Shown here in pieces: positions 46,801-55,380 of a DNA stretch of 64,000 nucleotides; the stretch's first letter is position 1, and every line of letters starts with the position of its first letter. The notes under the pieces are model-generated. The model saw only the letters and a list, made by a program, of their open reading frames with translations. It was not told where the DNA came from and did no database searches. The stretch covers positions 62,001 to 126,000 of the forward strand of contig NZ_WKKW01000004.1 in assembly GCF_009683175.1 (NCBI RefSeq). The letters run 5' to 3'. Position numbers and translations under genes: made by a program. This DNA is from Bifidobacterium asteroides (GTDB taxonomy: Bacteria > Actinomycetota > Actinomycetes > Actinomycetales > Bifidobacteriaceae).

Positions 46801-48485
46801 TCCAGAAGGTTGGGCTCGGGGCCGATGGCCGAGGCGATGCTGGTCACCAGCTCCTCGCGCTCCCAGTCCAGGGGCGGGTTGGTGACCTGGGCGAACTTCT
46901 GGGTGAAGTAGTCGAAAAGCATGCGGGACCGGCGTGAGAGTACGGCGATGGGTGCGTCATTGCCCATGGATCCGATGGGCTCCTTGCCGGTTTCGGCCAT
47001 GGGCCCCAGCAGCATGGTCAGATCCTCCCGGGTGTAGCCGAAGGCCTGCTGTCTGCGGTGGACCGAGATACGCGAGTAATTGACATGCTCGCGCTCGGGC
47101 AGGTCGTCCAGGCGGACGATCCGTTCTGAAATCCACTTCCTGTAGGGGTGCAGCCCGGCCAGCTGGCGTTTGATTTCGCTGTCGGGCACGATCCGGCCCT
47201 CTTTGGTATCGGCCAGGAACATACGTCCCGGCTCCAGCCTGCCCTTGGCGACGATGGACTCCTGGGGCGTATCCTCCAGGACGCCGGCCTCCGAGGCCAG
47301 GACCAGGTGGCCGCCCTCGGTCAGCTGCCAGCGACCCGGGCGCAGGCCGTTGCGGTCCAGCTGGGCGCCCACCAGGGTCCCGTCGGTGAAGACGATGGCC
47401 GCCGGGCCGTCCCAGGGCTCGATCAGGGCGTCGTTGTACTGGTAGAAGGCCTTCAGGTCCGGGTCCATGTCCGGATCCTGCTGCCAGGCCGGAGGCATCA
47501 TCATGGAGACGGCGTGGGGCAGGGACCGCCCGGCCAGGTGGAGCAGCTCAAGGGTCTCATCGAAGGTGCCCGAGTCCGAGGCTCCGGGGGTGTTGACCGG
47601 CAGCAGCGGGGCCATGTCGCCCAGCAGCTCCGAACTCAGCTTTCCCTCGCGGGCCGACATCCAGTTGCGGTTGCCCTGGATGGTGTTGATCTCCCCGTTG
47701 TGGGCGATCATCCGGAAGGGCTGGGCCAGAGGCCAGGAGGGGAAGGTGTTGGTGGAGAAGCGGGAGTGGACGATGGCCAGGCGGGCCTTCATGGCCGGAT
47801 CGCTCAGGTCGGGGAAGAAGCCCTGCAGCTGCTTGGTGGTCAGCATGCCCTTGTAGGTGACGGTCCTGCAGGACAGGGAGGCAAAGTAGACGCCCAGCTC
47901 GTGCTCGGCCCGCTTGCGGACCCGGTAGCCCAGCCGCTCGAGGTCCAGTCCCCCTCGGCCTTGAGGCCCGGCGTCGCACATGATGGGCATGAGGAAGCGG
48001 GGCATGGAGGCCAAGGCCTGCAGACCCAGTCCGTCAGGATTGGTGGGCACCGCCCGCCAGGCCAGAACGCGCAGCCCCTCCTGGCCCGCAATCGAGGCGA
48101 TGGCCTCCTCCTGGCTGGCAGCCTGTGCCGGATCCCTGTCCAGGAAGGCCATACCCGCCAGATAATGGCCGGCTTCAGGCAGATCCCGGTAGACACGGGT
48201 GCGCATGAACTCGTCAGGCATGGAGAGCATGATGCCGGCACCATCGCCGGTGTTGGGCTCGGCACCCACGGCTCCTCTGTGGTCCAGGTTGACCAGGACG
48301 CGGATGCCCTGCTCGACGATCAGTCTTTCATCCCGTCGGTTGAGGGTGGCCACCATGCCGAAACCGCAGGCATCGTGTTCCGTATCAGGGTCATAGAGCC
48401 CTTGCGGGCCGTGAACGTGCAGATCGAGAGGGGCCGTGAAGGACACCGCAATCACCTCATTCGTGGACGCGGGCGGGGCCGGCAT
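43872..48485 (-). CDS. gltB: Glutamate synthase large subunit
   Basis: 1537 residues, the standard size. It makes two glutamates from glutamine and 2-oxoglutarate. The N-terminal class II glutaminase starts at Cys40 (HDACGFGMVA) after a 39-residue leader that would be cleaved. Other marks: the glutaminase loop RFSTNTFPSWPLAQPFRMIAHNGEINT, the FMN/synthase domain GEGGESPDRI and DGGTGAAPL, the [3Fe-4S] site CHKNTCPQGIATQD, and the C-terminal beta-helix with repeated Gly such as GNVAGFGATSGDMFVAGRAGERFAVRNGG. ATG 48485 has GGGTGGAG immediately upstream. The upstream 84 bases hold a possible -10 (TGCATTAT near 48530, minus strand) but no clear -35. Confidence 0.97.
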   Translation of the reverse strand: MPAPPASTNEVIAVSFTAPLDLHVHGPQGLYDPDTEHDACGFGMVATLNRRDERLIVEQGIRVLVNLDHRGAVGAEPNTGDGAGIMLSMPDEFMRTRVYRDLPEAGHYLAGMAFLDRDPAQAASQEEAIASIAGQEGLRVLAWRAVPTNPDGLGLQALASMPRFLMPIMCDAGPQGRGGLDLERLGYRVRKRAEHELGVYFASLSCRTVTYKGMLTTKQLQGFFPDLSDPAMKARLAIVHSRFSTNTFPSWPLAQPFRMIAHNGEINTIQGNRNWMSAREGKLSSELLGDMAPLLPVNTPGASDSGTFDETLELLHLAGRSLPHAVSMMMPPAWQQDPDMDPDLKAFYQYNDALIEPWDGPAAIVFTDGTLVGAQLDRNGLRPGRWQLTEGGHLVLASEAGVLEDTPQESIVAKGRLEPGRMFLADTKEGRIVPDSEIKRQLAGLHPYRKWISERIVRLDDLPEREHVNYSRISVHRRQQAFGYTREDLTMLLGPMAETGKEPIGSMGNDAPIAVLSRRSRMLFDYFTQKFAQVTNPPLDWEREELVTSIASAIGPEPNLLEDTPEHAWKIHIDLPVVDSVQMAQIKRLDRAPVLEGRFRPRLIRGLYQVAGGGKALEERLEAIEREVDQAIEEGCNVLVLSDRDSNHIWGPIPSLLLTGAVQHHLLRQHTRTQVSLAVEAGDVREVHHVALLIAYGAACVNPYLALESVENLANSGDLHVDAKKASNNLVRALSTGVLKIMSKMGVSTIMSYRGSQLFEAVGLSREVIDRWFTGTTSLVGGIGLDEIAAEVAQRHRVAYPIEWTAGSGHDLETGGNYHWRRTGEDHLNDPESIFLLQQSTKRGDYGLFRAYTDHVNAAAKQGMTLRGLMELHSDRAPIPLDQVEPAESIVTRFSTGAMSYGSISQEAHETMALAMNRLGARSNSGEGGESPDRIADPARTSRIKQVASARFGVTSDYLVSATDLQIKLAQGAKPGEGGHLPGAKVPPWIAQVRRSTPGVELISPPPHHDIYSIEDLKQLIHDLKMANPRARIHVKLVSEHGVGTVAAGVAKCHADVVLISGQDGGTGAAPLNAIKHAGTPWELGLAETQQTLVMNDLRSRIVVQCDGELKTGRDVVVAALLGAEEFGFATTALQVEGCVMMRACHKNTCPQGIATQDPQLRSRFTGRPEDLVNFFMFMARQVREILASLGFTSLEEAVGHVECLRRDPSVRTWKSQGIDLDAILRKPGPTPGTVLHHTQAQDHELDKSLDVDLINQAVDALDEGRPVAIKTTVRNVNRSVGTMLGYRITRKYGAAGLPANTVDITLTGSAGQSLGAFIPRGETIRVIGEANDYAGKGLSGGRLILHAAPGVRFDPHHTVICGNVAGFGATSGDMFVAGRAGERFAVRNGGGRFVVEGLGDHGCEYMTGGLVVVLGSTGRNFGAGFSGGDVYLLDMDASRLNPEAWNDGSLLALEPDQDQAAMLKELIAEHVRLTGSKAAAALLEDWPSALARFTHLVPRRYLAMKQAMEEAEREQVDFNAPGVWDATYAQVMEGAH

Positions 48486-48569
48486 GCTCCACCCTTGAAG
48501 AGCCTGGTCATTGGTGACTCAACAGGATAATGCATCCACAGGTGACATCCGTGTAACGTTCCGCGGTGT

Positions 48570-49913
48570 CTAACGAATTCCTACCGCCTCCAGGACCTGA
48601 TCGATGACCAGATCGTTGAGCAGGCGGCCCCGACGGGTCACCTGGATTCTGTCACGCACGGGCAGCAGGAGGCCCTGGTCGACCAGATCCTCAAGGATCT
48701 TCGGGTCGGCCGCACGGCCCGCCTGTCTGGTCAGCCGGTCCAGCCCCAGGCCTTCGGGCAGTCGCAGGGCCAGCATGACCGTCTCCTCCAGGTCCTGCCT
48801 GAAGCCCAGAAGCTCGGCATCCTGCCAGGGCACATGTCCGGCGTCCATGGCGGCGGCCCAGTCCCTGGGGTGGGCGATGTCCCAGGAGCGAATGGCCCGG
48901 GCGCGCCACTCCCCCGGACCGGGCTCCGGCGAAAGCCACCAGTGTGCCCCGGAATCGGCCTCCTGCGCTGCCGCTGTTCCTGTGGCCCTGAACCCGGGCG
49001 AGACGGAGCGAACGGGCTCCTGCTCCCGGGCCTCTTCCACCGGTGCCATGCCCGTATCCTGGCCTTCCACAACACGATAGTGGGAGTGGGCGCCGGGCCC
49101 GATGCCGGCCCAGTCCACGTTGTGCCAGTAGCCCAGGTTGTGACGGCTCTCCTGGCCGGGGCGGGCCCAGTTGGATATCTCGTACCAGTTGAGGCCTGCC
49201 TGGGAGAGCATGTCGTCGGCCATCTCGTACTTGGCCGCCTCGTCATCGTCATCGGGGGCGGGCAGCTGGCCCCGGCGCACGGCTCGGCCCATCTTGGTGG
49301 TCGGTTCCAGGGTCAGGGCATAGGCGGAGACATGGTCCACGCCCAGGTCCAGGGCCGCCTGCAGGCTGGTCCGCCAATCCTCGAGCCGCTCCCCCGGCGT
49401 TCCGTAGATCAGGTCCACACTGGCCCTGAGCCCCAAATCCTGGGCGGCGGCCACATCAGTGGTCACATTGGCCGGAGTGTGGGTGCGGTCCAGGGTGGCC
49501 AGGACGCTGGGCACCGCCGACTGCATGCCGAAGGACACCCGATTGATGCCGCCCTTGAGCAGCTGCTCCAGGTAGACCCGATTCACGGTGTCGGGGTTGG
49601 CCTCGGTGGTGATTTCGGCCCCCGGGGACAGACCCCAGAGGTCGGCCACGGCCTCGACCATGCGCACAAGATCCTGGGCAGGCAGAATGGTCGGCGTGCC
49701 ACCACCGAAGAAGATGGTGGACACGGGCGGCTCTATCAGACCTCGGGAAGTCTGCCAGTCGCGGACCATGCGCATCTCCTGGATGGCCAGGTCGGCGTAA
49801 TGCTCCCGGCTGGCGCCCCCGCCCAGGTCGCGGGCCGTGTAGGTGTTGAAGTCGCAGTAGCCGCAACGGCGCATGCAGAAAGGCACATGGATGTAGACCT
49901 GGTAGGATCCCAC
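48570..49913 (-). CDS. hemW: Radical SAM heme chaperone HemW
   Basis: 447 residues. The radical SAM cluster motif CMRRCGYCDF is at about residues 13-22, followed by FFGGGTPTIL and TTEANPDTV. The HNxxYW motif that marks HemW (HNLGYWHN, with GIGPGAHS) is present, so it belongs to the heme-binding chaperone group, not the coproporphyrinogen oxidase HemN. It has an inserted polar stretch after the HNLGYWHN region (about 48960-49090, residues roughly 280-325) that is not part of the core fold. Start is GTG 49913, with AAGGAGG about 10 bases upstream. It follows lepA by 4 bases. Confidence 0.93.
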   Translation of the reverse strand: MGSYQVYIHVPFCMRRCGYCDFNTYTARDLGGGASREHYADLAIQEMRMVRDWQTSRGLIEPPVSTIFFGGGTPTILPAQDLVRMVEAVADLWGLSPGAEITTEANPDTVNRVYLEQLLKGGINRVSFGMQSAVPSVLATLDRTHTPANVTTDVAAAQDLGLRASVDLIYGTPGERLEDWRTSLQAALDLGVDHVSAYALTLEPTTKMGRAVRRGQLPAPDDDDEAAKYEMADDMLSQAGLNWYEISNWARPGQESRHNLGYWHNVDWAGIGPGAHSHYRVVEGQDTGMAPVEEAREQEPVRSVSPGFRATGTAAAQEADSGAHWWLSPEPGPGEWRARAIRSWDIAHPRDWAAAMDAGHVPWQDAELLGFRQDLEETVMLALRLPEGLGLDRLTRQAGRAADPKILEDLVDQGLLLPVRDRIQVTRRGRLLNDLVIDQVLEAVGIR

Positions 49914-49917
49914 CCGT

Positions 49918-51795
49918 TCAGCCCTCCTTCTTGGCGGCGGCCCGGATCTTGTCCTTGGTGTCCCGATCCTGGGTCTGGCCAGTGCTCAGGGCGGCAATGA
50001 AGGCCTCCTGGGGCACTTCGACATGGCCCAGCATCTTCATGCGCTTCTTGCCGGCCTTCTGCTTCTCCAGCAGCTTGCGCTTGCGGGTGATGTCGCCCCC
50101 GTAGCACTTGGCCAGCACGTCCTTGCGCAGGGCGCTGATGGTCTCCCGGGCGATGATCCGCGACCCTATGGCGGCCTGGATGGGGATCTCGAACTGCTGG
50201 CGCGGAATCAGCTTGCGCAGCTTCTTGGTCATCATCACCCCGTAGGCGTAGGCCTTGTCCTTGTGGACGATGGCAGAGAAGGCGTCGATCTTCTCCCCCT
50301 GGATGAGGATGTCCACCTTGACCAGGTCTGCGGACTGGGTGCCGTCGGGCTGGTAGTCCAGGCTGGCGTAGCCCTTGGTCCGGCTCTTCAGCTGGTCGAA
50401 GAAGTCGAAGACGATCTCGGCCAGGGGCATCCGGTAGTGCATCTCGACGCGCTCGGGACTCAGATACTCCATGGTCCCCATCTGCCCGCGATGGTCCTGG
50501 CAGAGCTCCATGACCGGCCCGATGAACTCCTTGGGGGTGATGATGTCGGCGCTGACCACAGGCTCCAGAATCTGACGAACCTTGCCGTCGGGGAACTCGC
50601 TGGGGTTGGTCACCGTGTGCTCGCTGCCGTCCTCCATGGTCACCTGGTAGGTGACGTTGGGGGCCGTGGCGATCAGGTCCATGCCGAACTCCCTGCTCAG
50701 GCGCTCGGTGACGATCTCCATGTGCAGCAGCCCCAGGAAGCCACAGCGGAAGCCGAAGCCCAGGGCCACGGAGGTCTCCGGCTCGTAGACCAGGGCGGCA
50801 TCGTTGAGCTTGAGCTTGTCCAGGGCGTCGCGCAGCTCGGGGAACTGGGCGTTGTCGATGGGGAAAAGCCCGGAATAGACCATGGGCTGGGGGTCCTGAT
50901 AGCCGGGCAGGGGCTCCTTGGCCGGGTTGGCCTCGGTGGTGACGGTGTCGCCCACCTTGGACTGGCTGACATCCTTGACGCCGGTGATCACATAGCCGAC
51001 CTCCCCGGCGCCCAGGGCCTTGGTGGGGGTCATGTCGGGGCTGATCACGCCCAGCTCGATTGGGTCGTGCACGGTCGCCCGGCCCATCATGCGGATCTTC
51101 TGGCGCTCCTTGAGCTCGCCGTCCACCATTCTGATGTAGGTGACGATTCCCCGGTAGGAGTCGTAGACCGAGTCGAAAATCAGGGCGCGGGCCGGAGCCT
51201 TGGGGTCCCCCTTGGGGGCCGGCACCTGGTCCACGATGCGGTCCACCAGCTCGCGGATCCCCTGGCCGGTCTTGCCTGACACACGGAGCACCTCGTCCGT
51301 GGAGCAGCCTATCAGGTTAGCGATCTCCTCGGCATGCTTGTCCGGCTCGGCCGAGGGCAGGTCGATCTTGTTGAGGACAGGGATGATGGTCAGGTCATCC
51401 TCCAGGGCCATATACAGGTTGGAGAGGGTCTGAGCCTCGATGCCCTGGGTGGCGTCCACCAGCAGAACCGCGCCCTCACAAGCCTCCAGGGCCCGGGATA
51501 CCTCGTAGGTGAAGTCCACATGGCCGGGGGTGTCAATCATACCCAGGGTGTATTCGACGCCGTCCTTGACCCAGGGCAGGCGAACGGCCTGGGACTTGAT
51601 GGTGATGCCGCGCTCCTGCTCGATGTCCATCCTGTCCAGGAACCGGTCGTGCATCTCGCGCTTGGGCACGATCCCGCTCAGCTGCAGGATCCGGTCGGCC
51701 ACTGTGGATTTGCCGTGATCGATGTGGGCGATGATGCAGAAGTTGCGGATCAGCGATTGGTCAGTGAATCCTGGTTGGTTCTTGGCTTCCTGCAC
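49918..51795 (-). CDS. lepA: Elongation factor 4 (LepA)
   Basis: 625 residues. It is a ribosomal GTPase linked to back-translocation and subunit biogenesis. Visible: P-loop AHIDHGKST (about residue 23), G3 DTPGHVDF, G4 [20 protein letters not shown], and the LepA-specific C-terminal domain ending in [22 protein letters not shown]. Start is GTG 51795 with AGGAGAG about 9 bases upstream. It is divergent from rpsT, with 145 bases between. It is probably co-transcribed with hemW. Confidence 0.97.
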   Translation of the reverse strand: MQEAKNQPGFTDQSLIRNFCIIAHIDHGKSTVADRILQLSGIVPKREMHDRFLDRMDIEQERGITIKSQAVRLPWVKDGVEYTLGMIDTPGHVDFTYEVSRALEACEGAVLLVDATQGIEAQTLSNLYMALEDDLTIIPVLNKIDLPSAEPDKHAEEIANLIGCSTDEVLRVSGKTGQGIRELVDRIVDQVPAPKGDPKAPARALIFDSVYDSYRGIVTYIRMVDGELKERQKIRMMGRATVHDPIELGVISPDMTPTKALGAGEVGYVITGVKDVSQSKVGDTVTTEANPAKEPLPGYQDPQPMVYSGLFPIDNAQFPELRDALDKLKLNDAALVYEPETSVALGFGFRCGFLGLLHMEIVTERLSREFGMDLIATAPNVTYQVTMEDGSEHTVTNPSEFPDGKVRQILEPVVSADIITPKEFIGPVMELCQDHRGQMGTMEYLSPERVEMHYRMPLAEIVFDFFDQLKSRTKGYASLDYQPDGTQSADLVKVDILIQGEKIDAFSAIVHKDKAYAYGVMMTKKLRKLIPRQQFEIPIQAAIGSRIIARETISALRKDVLAKCYGGDITRKRKLLEKQKAGKKRMKMLGHVEVPQEAFIAALSTGQTQDRDTKDKIRAAAKKEG

Positions 51796-51892
51796 CGGTC
51801 TGCTCTCCTCACGTATGTCTGGTCTAACGATTCTAGACGATGCCCTGGGCCGAAGCGCCCGCCTCTGGCGGATTCTTCTCCCGGTCGGGTGC

Positions 51893-51898
51893 TACTAT
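51893..51898 (+). promoter_or_regulatory. Candidate -10 for rpsT
   Basis: TACTAT (four of six to consensus) lies about 43 bases before the rpsT TTG. The -35 region (GGATTC at about 51870-51875, 17-base spacer) is weak. Confidence 0.4.
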
Positions 51899-51940
51899 GG
51901 TGGGTTGTCTGTACAGATACATTCATCGTTTGGAGCAACA

Positions 51941-52201
51941 TTGGCAAACATCAAGTCGCAGAAGAAGCGGGTCATCACCAACGAAAAGGCGCACCTGCGC
52001 AACAAGGAGGTCAAGAGCGCAATCAAGACCTCCGTGCGTTCCGTGCGCAAGGCCGTGGATGCCGGTGACAAGGAGGCCGCTCAGGCTGCCTACCAGGTGG
52101 CCGCCCGCCGTCTGGACAAGGCCGCCGGCAAGGGTGTGATTCACCGCAACCAGGCCGCCAACCGCAAGTCCGGTCTGGCCAACGCCGTCAACGCCCTCTG
52201 A
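51941..52201 (+). CDS. rpsT: 30S ribosomal protein S20
   Basis: 86 residues, normal for S20, which binds 16S rRNA early in 30S assembly. It starts [29 protein letters not shown] and ends [22 protein letters not shown], both hallmark segments. The start is TTG 51941, with GGAG 6 bases upstream; codons before it do not resemble S20. A non-ATG start for a highly expressed ribosomal protein is worth noting. It ends before a very strong terminator. Confidence 0.97.
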   Translation: MANIKSQKKRVITNEKAHLRNKEVKSAIKTSVRSVRKAVDAGDKEAAQAAYQVAARRLDKAAGKGVIHRNQAANRKSGLANAVNAL

Positions 52202-52217
52202 ACCGGGTGCCCTATGG

Positions 52218-52256
52218 GGGCCGGTGATCCAAGCGCTTGGATCACCGGCCCTTTTT
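52218..52256 (+). terminator. rpsT terminator, perfect 34-bp inverted repeat
   Basis: The arms 52218-52234 and 52235-52251 are an exact 17-bp inverted repeat without a spacer (an effective loop of about 4 nt), followed by CTTTTT. The stop codon of the opposite gene (52242-52244) and its last codons lie inside it. Confidence 0.92.
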
Positions 52257-53024
52257 GGTATCCGGGTCCTCGTCGGTGTGCTTGATGGTGACGCTGATGT
52301 TCGACCGGCCACGCATCAGGTGACGGATGGCCCTGGCCAGCTGGGCATCACTGAGTGGGAGTCGGGCCGAGTGCCGGTCCACTGCCCCAGGCACCAGGAT
52401 GTCGAATTTTACCGAGATGATGCGCAGGACGACCACCAGGGCCACGATGGCCAGGTCCAGGATCATGTCGACCCGGGCCGGATAGAGTCCATGCTGCTGA
52501 GCGCGCGTGGAGGCCAGGGTCAGCAGGCAACCAATCAGGGAAGGCAGCGCGTACCAGTGCTGGTCCTGGATGACCGCAGGCACCTGGTTGAGCAGGATGT
52601 CTCGCAGCAGACCGCCGACCAGGGCTGTTGCCATCCCCATGAAGATGGCCGTCATGCCGCCGGTTCCACACATTAGGGCCTTGGCGGTCCCGTTGACGGC
52701 GAAGGATCCCAGGGCCATGGCATCGGTGACCAGCATGGACCAGGTCATACGGCTGATTTCGGGATGTGCGACAGCCACCACCAGGCCGGATGCCAGGGTG
52801 ACGATGACCGAGCCCTTGTCGGTGATGCCACTGGGCGGCACCTGACCCAGAAGGACGTCACGGACCACCCCACCGCCCAGGGCGCTGATCCAGGAAACCA
52901 AGAGGATGGCGATGATGTCGTAGCCCTTGCGCACGGCAGCCAGACCGCCCGAAAGCCCGCAGCTCAAGATGCCCAGGTACTCGATGACCATGAAGATCAG
53001 GTTCCCCTCCAAGGCCGTCTTCAT
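52242..53024 (-). CDS. TRIC-type (UPF0126/YicG) membrane channel protein
   Basis: 260 residues with seven predicted membrane helices in two internal repeats of about three helices each. Each repeat has the family's glycine-rich kink: SALGGGVVRDVLLGQVPP (about residue 47) and ALVGGLLRDILLNQVPA (about 135), which recall the KEV/GGG regions of the TRIC cation-channel fold. The C-terminal about 45 residues are polar, cytoplasmic and cover LSDAQLARAIRHLMRG. Function in bacteria is unsettled, perhaps a potassium-type cation channel or an amino acid transporter. ATG 53024 follows GGAGGAG by 9 bases. The last codons overlap the rpsT terminator. Confidence 0.88.
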   Translation of the reverse strand: MKTALEGNLIFMVIEYLGILSCGLSGGLAAVRKGYDIIAILLVSWISALGGGVVRDVLLGQVPPSGITDKGSVIVTLASGLVVAVAHPEISRMTWSMLVTDAMALGSFAVNGTAKALMCGTGGMTAIFMGMATALVGGLLRDILLNQVPAVIQDQHWYALPSLIGCLLTLASTRAQQHGLYPARVDMILDLAIVALVVVLRIISVKFDILVPGAVDRHSARLPLSDAQLARAIRHLMRGRSNISVTIKHTDEDPDTKKGR

Positions 53025-53128
53025 CCCGCGCTTCTCCTCCCGGAACAGGTTCTCACTCAGGTCTGTCTATAGATTAGCCAAGCACACAGCAGAACAGGCC
53101 GGTGATGTGCGCAAGGCCACAAAGATGA

Positions 53129-53170
53129 CAAAAGGCGGCCCAGGGCGAAGTCTCGCCCCGAAGCCGCCTT
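53129..53170 (-). terminator. Terminator of ilvE
   Basis: On the minus strand an 8-bp stem (AAGGCGGC / GCCGCCTT, arms 53163-53170 and 53132-53139) with an inner GC hairpin (GGGGCGAGACTTCGCCC) is followed by TTTTGT. It lies 37 bases beyond the ilvE stop. Confidence 0.85.
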
Positions 53171-53206
53171 CCTTTCAAGATCTGTCAGGCAGGAATGAGT
53201 CAGCGC

Positions 53207-54334
53207 TCAGCAGACCTTCCACATCCAGTCGTGCGGATCCTCAATCTCTCCCAGCTGGATGCCCAGGAGCTCGTTGCGCAGGTCCATGGTGACCTTGCCT
53301 GAACCACCGTCGGCCACCTGAACGTCGAAGTTCTCGGACTTGAAGCGCCCGATGGGGGTGATGATGGCGGCGGTCCCGCAAGCGAACACCTCGGTGACCT
53401 CACCGGAGCGGATGTCGTCCAGAAGGGTGTCCAGACGGATCATGGTCTCCACCACGTCACGACCGTGATCCTGGGCCAGGGCGATCAGGGAGTTGCGAGT
53501 GACGCCGGGCAGAATGGTACCGGTCAGGCTGGGGGTCTCCAGGTGTCCGTCCTTGTGGACGGTGAACATGTTCATGCCGCCCAGCTCCTCCAGGTAGGTC
53601 TTGGTGGCGGCATCGACGAAGCAGACCTGCTCGCAGCCGTGCTCGGCACCGCGGTTCTCCCCCAGCAGGGAGGCCGCATAGTTGCCGCCGCACTTGGCAA
53701 AGCCGGTGCCGCCGGGGCCGGTGCGGAACCACTTGTCCTCCACCCAGATGCTGACCGGCTTGACGCCGCCGGCAAAGTAGGGCCCCGAGGGCGAGGCGAT
53801 GACGCAGTAGTCCACTGCATGCGGGGCGCGCACGCCCAGGAAGGGTTCGGAGGCGAACATATAGGGACGCATATAGAGCGTGTACTCGCGCCGCCTGGGA
53901 ACCCATGCCGCGTCACGGCGGACCAGGGCCGCGACCGATCCCAGGAAGTCATCGGGCTCGAGCGGGGGCAGGGCCAGACGCTTGGCTGAGTTGTAGAAGC
54001 GCTGGGCATTGGCATCGGGCCGGAAGAGCCAGATGGAGCCGTCGTCGTGGTAGTAGGCCTTGAGTCCCTCGAAGGCCTCCTGGGCGTAGTGAAGCACCGA
54101 AGCCCCTGGATCCAGGTTAATCGGTCCGTAGGGCTCAACCCTGCGGTCCGTCCAGCCGCCTTCCGAAGTCCATCCCATATGGGTCATGTTGTCTGAGAAG
54201 AGCTGGCCGAAGGCAGGCTTGTCAATCAGCCGGGCACGCTCCTCGTCAGAGGCGGGATGATCGTTGGGAATGACCTTGAAAGCGTCCGCCAACTCATTGA
54301 GTGCCTTCGGGTCGTGATGTGATTGCTCTGCCAT
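53207..54334 (-). CDS. ilvE: Branched-chain amino acid aminotransferase
   Basis: 375 residues, the class IIIb form found in Actinobacteria and eukaryotes. A PLP enzyme that makes Leu, Ile and Val from their keto acids. It starts with the N-terminal FGQLFSDNMTHMGWTSEGGW, has LHYAQEAFEGLKAYYHDDGSI, the PLP Lys in GFAKCGGNYAAS (about residue 211), LEELGGMNMF and VFACGTAAIITPIG. Start ATG 54334 has a purine-rich AAGAAGTGG upstream, moderate. It is a single gene between rplY/ctc and the TRIC gene, with its own terminator. No T-box leader is seen in the 187-base upstream region. Confidence 0.95.
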   Translation of the reverse strand: MAEQSHHDPKALNELADAFKVIPNDHPASDEERARLIDKPAFGQLFSDNMTHMGWTSEGGWTDRRVEPYGPINLDPGASVLHYAQEAFEGLKAYYHDDGSIWLFRPDANAQRFYNSAKRLALPPLEPDDFLGSVAALVRRDAAWVPRRREYTLYMRPYMFASEPFLGVRAPHAVDYCVIASPSGPYFAGGVKPVSIWVEDKWFRTGPGGTGFAKCGGNYAASLLGENRGAEHGCEQVCFVDAATKTYLEELGGMNMFTVHKDGHLETPSLTGTILPGVTRNSLIALAQDHGRDVVETMIRLDTLLDDIRSGEVTEVFACGTAAIITPIGRFKSENFDVQVADGGSGKVTMDLRNELLGIQLGEIEDPHDWMWKVC

Positions 54335-54466
54335 TATCTACCACTTCTTCTTGCTACTGTATTTGGTTGCTCGGGTGCGATGCTTATGGCGATGCCCGGT
54401 ACCCGAACTATCGCATAGGCAGGCCTTGACCTGTCCGGCGCATTTCGCATTGTGACCGTCTTAGAC

Positions 54467-54502
54467 AAAAAGGCCGCAGGATCGTGATGATCCCACGGCC
54501 TT
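54467..54502 (-). terminator. Terminator of rplY/ctc
   Basis: On the minus strand AAGGCCG (arms 54496-54502 and 54470-54476) with inner GGATC/GATCC pairing forms a long stem followed by TTTTTG. It lies about 20 bases beyond the stop codon. Confidence 0.85.
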
Positions 54503-54521
54503 GCAAATCGAACCTTCGGGT

Positions 54522-55145
54522 TCACTCGCTCTGGGCGTCGGCCTCCGGAGCAGCTTCCGTATCAGCCTGTTCGGTCTCCTCGGTGGGGGTCTCCAGGCTT
54601 TCCTCCTTGGGGATCTCAACGGAGACGATGGATTCCTCCATATCGTCGATGACCAGCTCGGAGCCCTCGGGCAGCTTGATGTCCTTGGCCAGGATCTTGT
54701 CGCCTTCAGCTAGGCCCTCAACGCTGATGTCGATGCGCTCGGGCAGGTTGGACACATCGGCGCGGACCTGCAGGTTCTGGGTGTCGATCAGGGCCACGGC
54801 AGCGCCCTTGGTCTCGCCGCTGACAAAGACGGGCACTTCCACGGTGACCTTCTCGCCGGCGCGGACCTCATAGAAGTCGATGTGCTCCACCTGGCGCTTG
54901 ACCGGGTTGCGCTGCACGTCCTTGACCACGGCCGTCTTGGTCTGTCCACCGAAGCTGATGGAGAAGAGGGCGTTGGCGCGGCGCAGGGCCAGAGTGGTCT
55001 CGCGCATGGGCAGCTTGATGTAGTCGGGCTGGGCGCCGCCGGCATAGATGGTGGCTGGAATCTGCTGGGCCACGCGCATACGGCGTGCCGCCCCCTTGCC
55101 GAATTGGTCGCGGACTTCGCCCTCGAGCTTAATTGTGTTAGCCAT
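54522..55145 (-). CDS. rplY: 50S ribosomal protein L25/Ctc
   Basis: 207 residues. It binds 5S rRNA. The N-terminal L25 domain (about 1-95) has LEGEVRDQFGKGAARRMRVAQQIPATIYAGG; the C-terminal TL5/CTC domain (about 96-185) has VEVPVFVSGETKGAAVALID, and the tail ends with about 25 acidic residues (EETEQADTEAAPEADAQSE). The CTC form is typical of Gram-positives; in Bacillus it is a stress protein. Start ATG 55145 follows AAGGAAG. It stands alone with its own terminator. Confidence 0.96.
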   Translation of the reverse strand: MANTIKLEGEVRDQFGKGAARRMRVAQQIPATIYAGGAQPDYIKLPMRETTLALRRANALFSISFGGQTKTAVVKDVQRNPVKRQVEHIDFYEVRAGEKVTVEVPVFVSGETKGAAVALIDTQNLQVRADVSNLPERIDISVEGLAEGDKILAKDIKLPEGSELVIDDMEESIVSVEIPKEESLETPTEETEQADTEAAPEADAQSE

Positions 55146-55318
55146 GTTGGCTTCCTTCCTTGAGTGGTTCCTCAAGACCGACCTGGGCCGGTCCTGGCGC
55201 ATCGCCGCGTCGGATTCCGGACCGCCCATAAGGAAAGGCCGCCGATGATCCAGCCGAGTCGATAACGGAGGCCGAAAAGTCTCCCTCGCCAAAGCAACGT
55301 GCCTACTTTAGCACCGGG

Positions 55319-55342
55319 CCCGCCCTTCTCCAAGTAGGCGGG
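55319..55342 (+). other. Hairpin in the fadD upstream region
   Basis: CCCGCC (55319-55324) and GGCGGG (55337-55342) make a 6-bp stem with a 12-nt loop, 38 bases before the fadD GTG. It is followed by TATTCT, so it may act as a weak terminator or a leader element. The rest of the 235-bp divergent gap to rplY holds no other feature that I can support. Confidence 0.35.
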
Positions 55343-55380
55343 TATTCTGGACATATCCCGCGATTATTGAAGGAGACAAC

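Noticed and set aside
53207-54521. T-box or attenuator upstream of ilvE
   Set aside because: The 187-base leader has no T-box sequence or leader peptide rich in branched-chain codons; only the rplY terminator is present.
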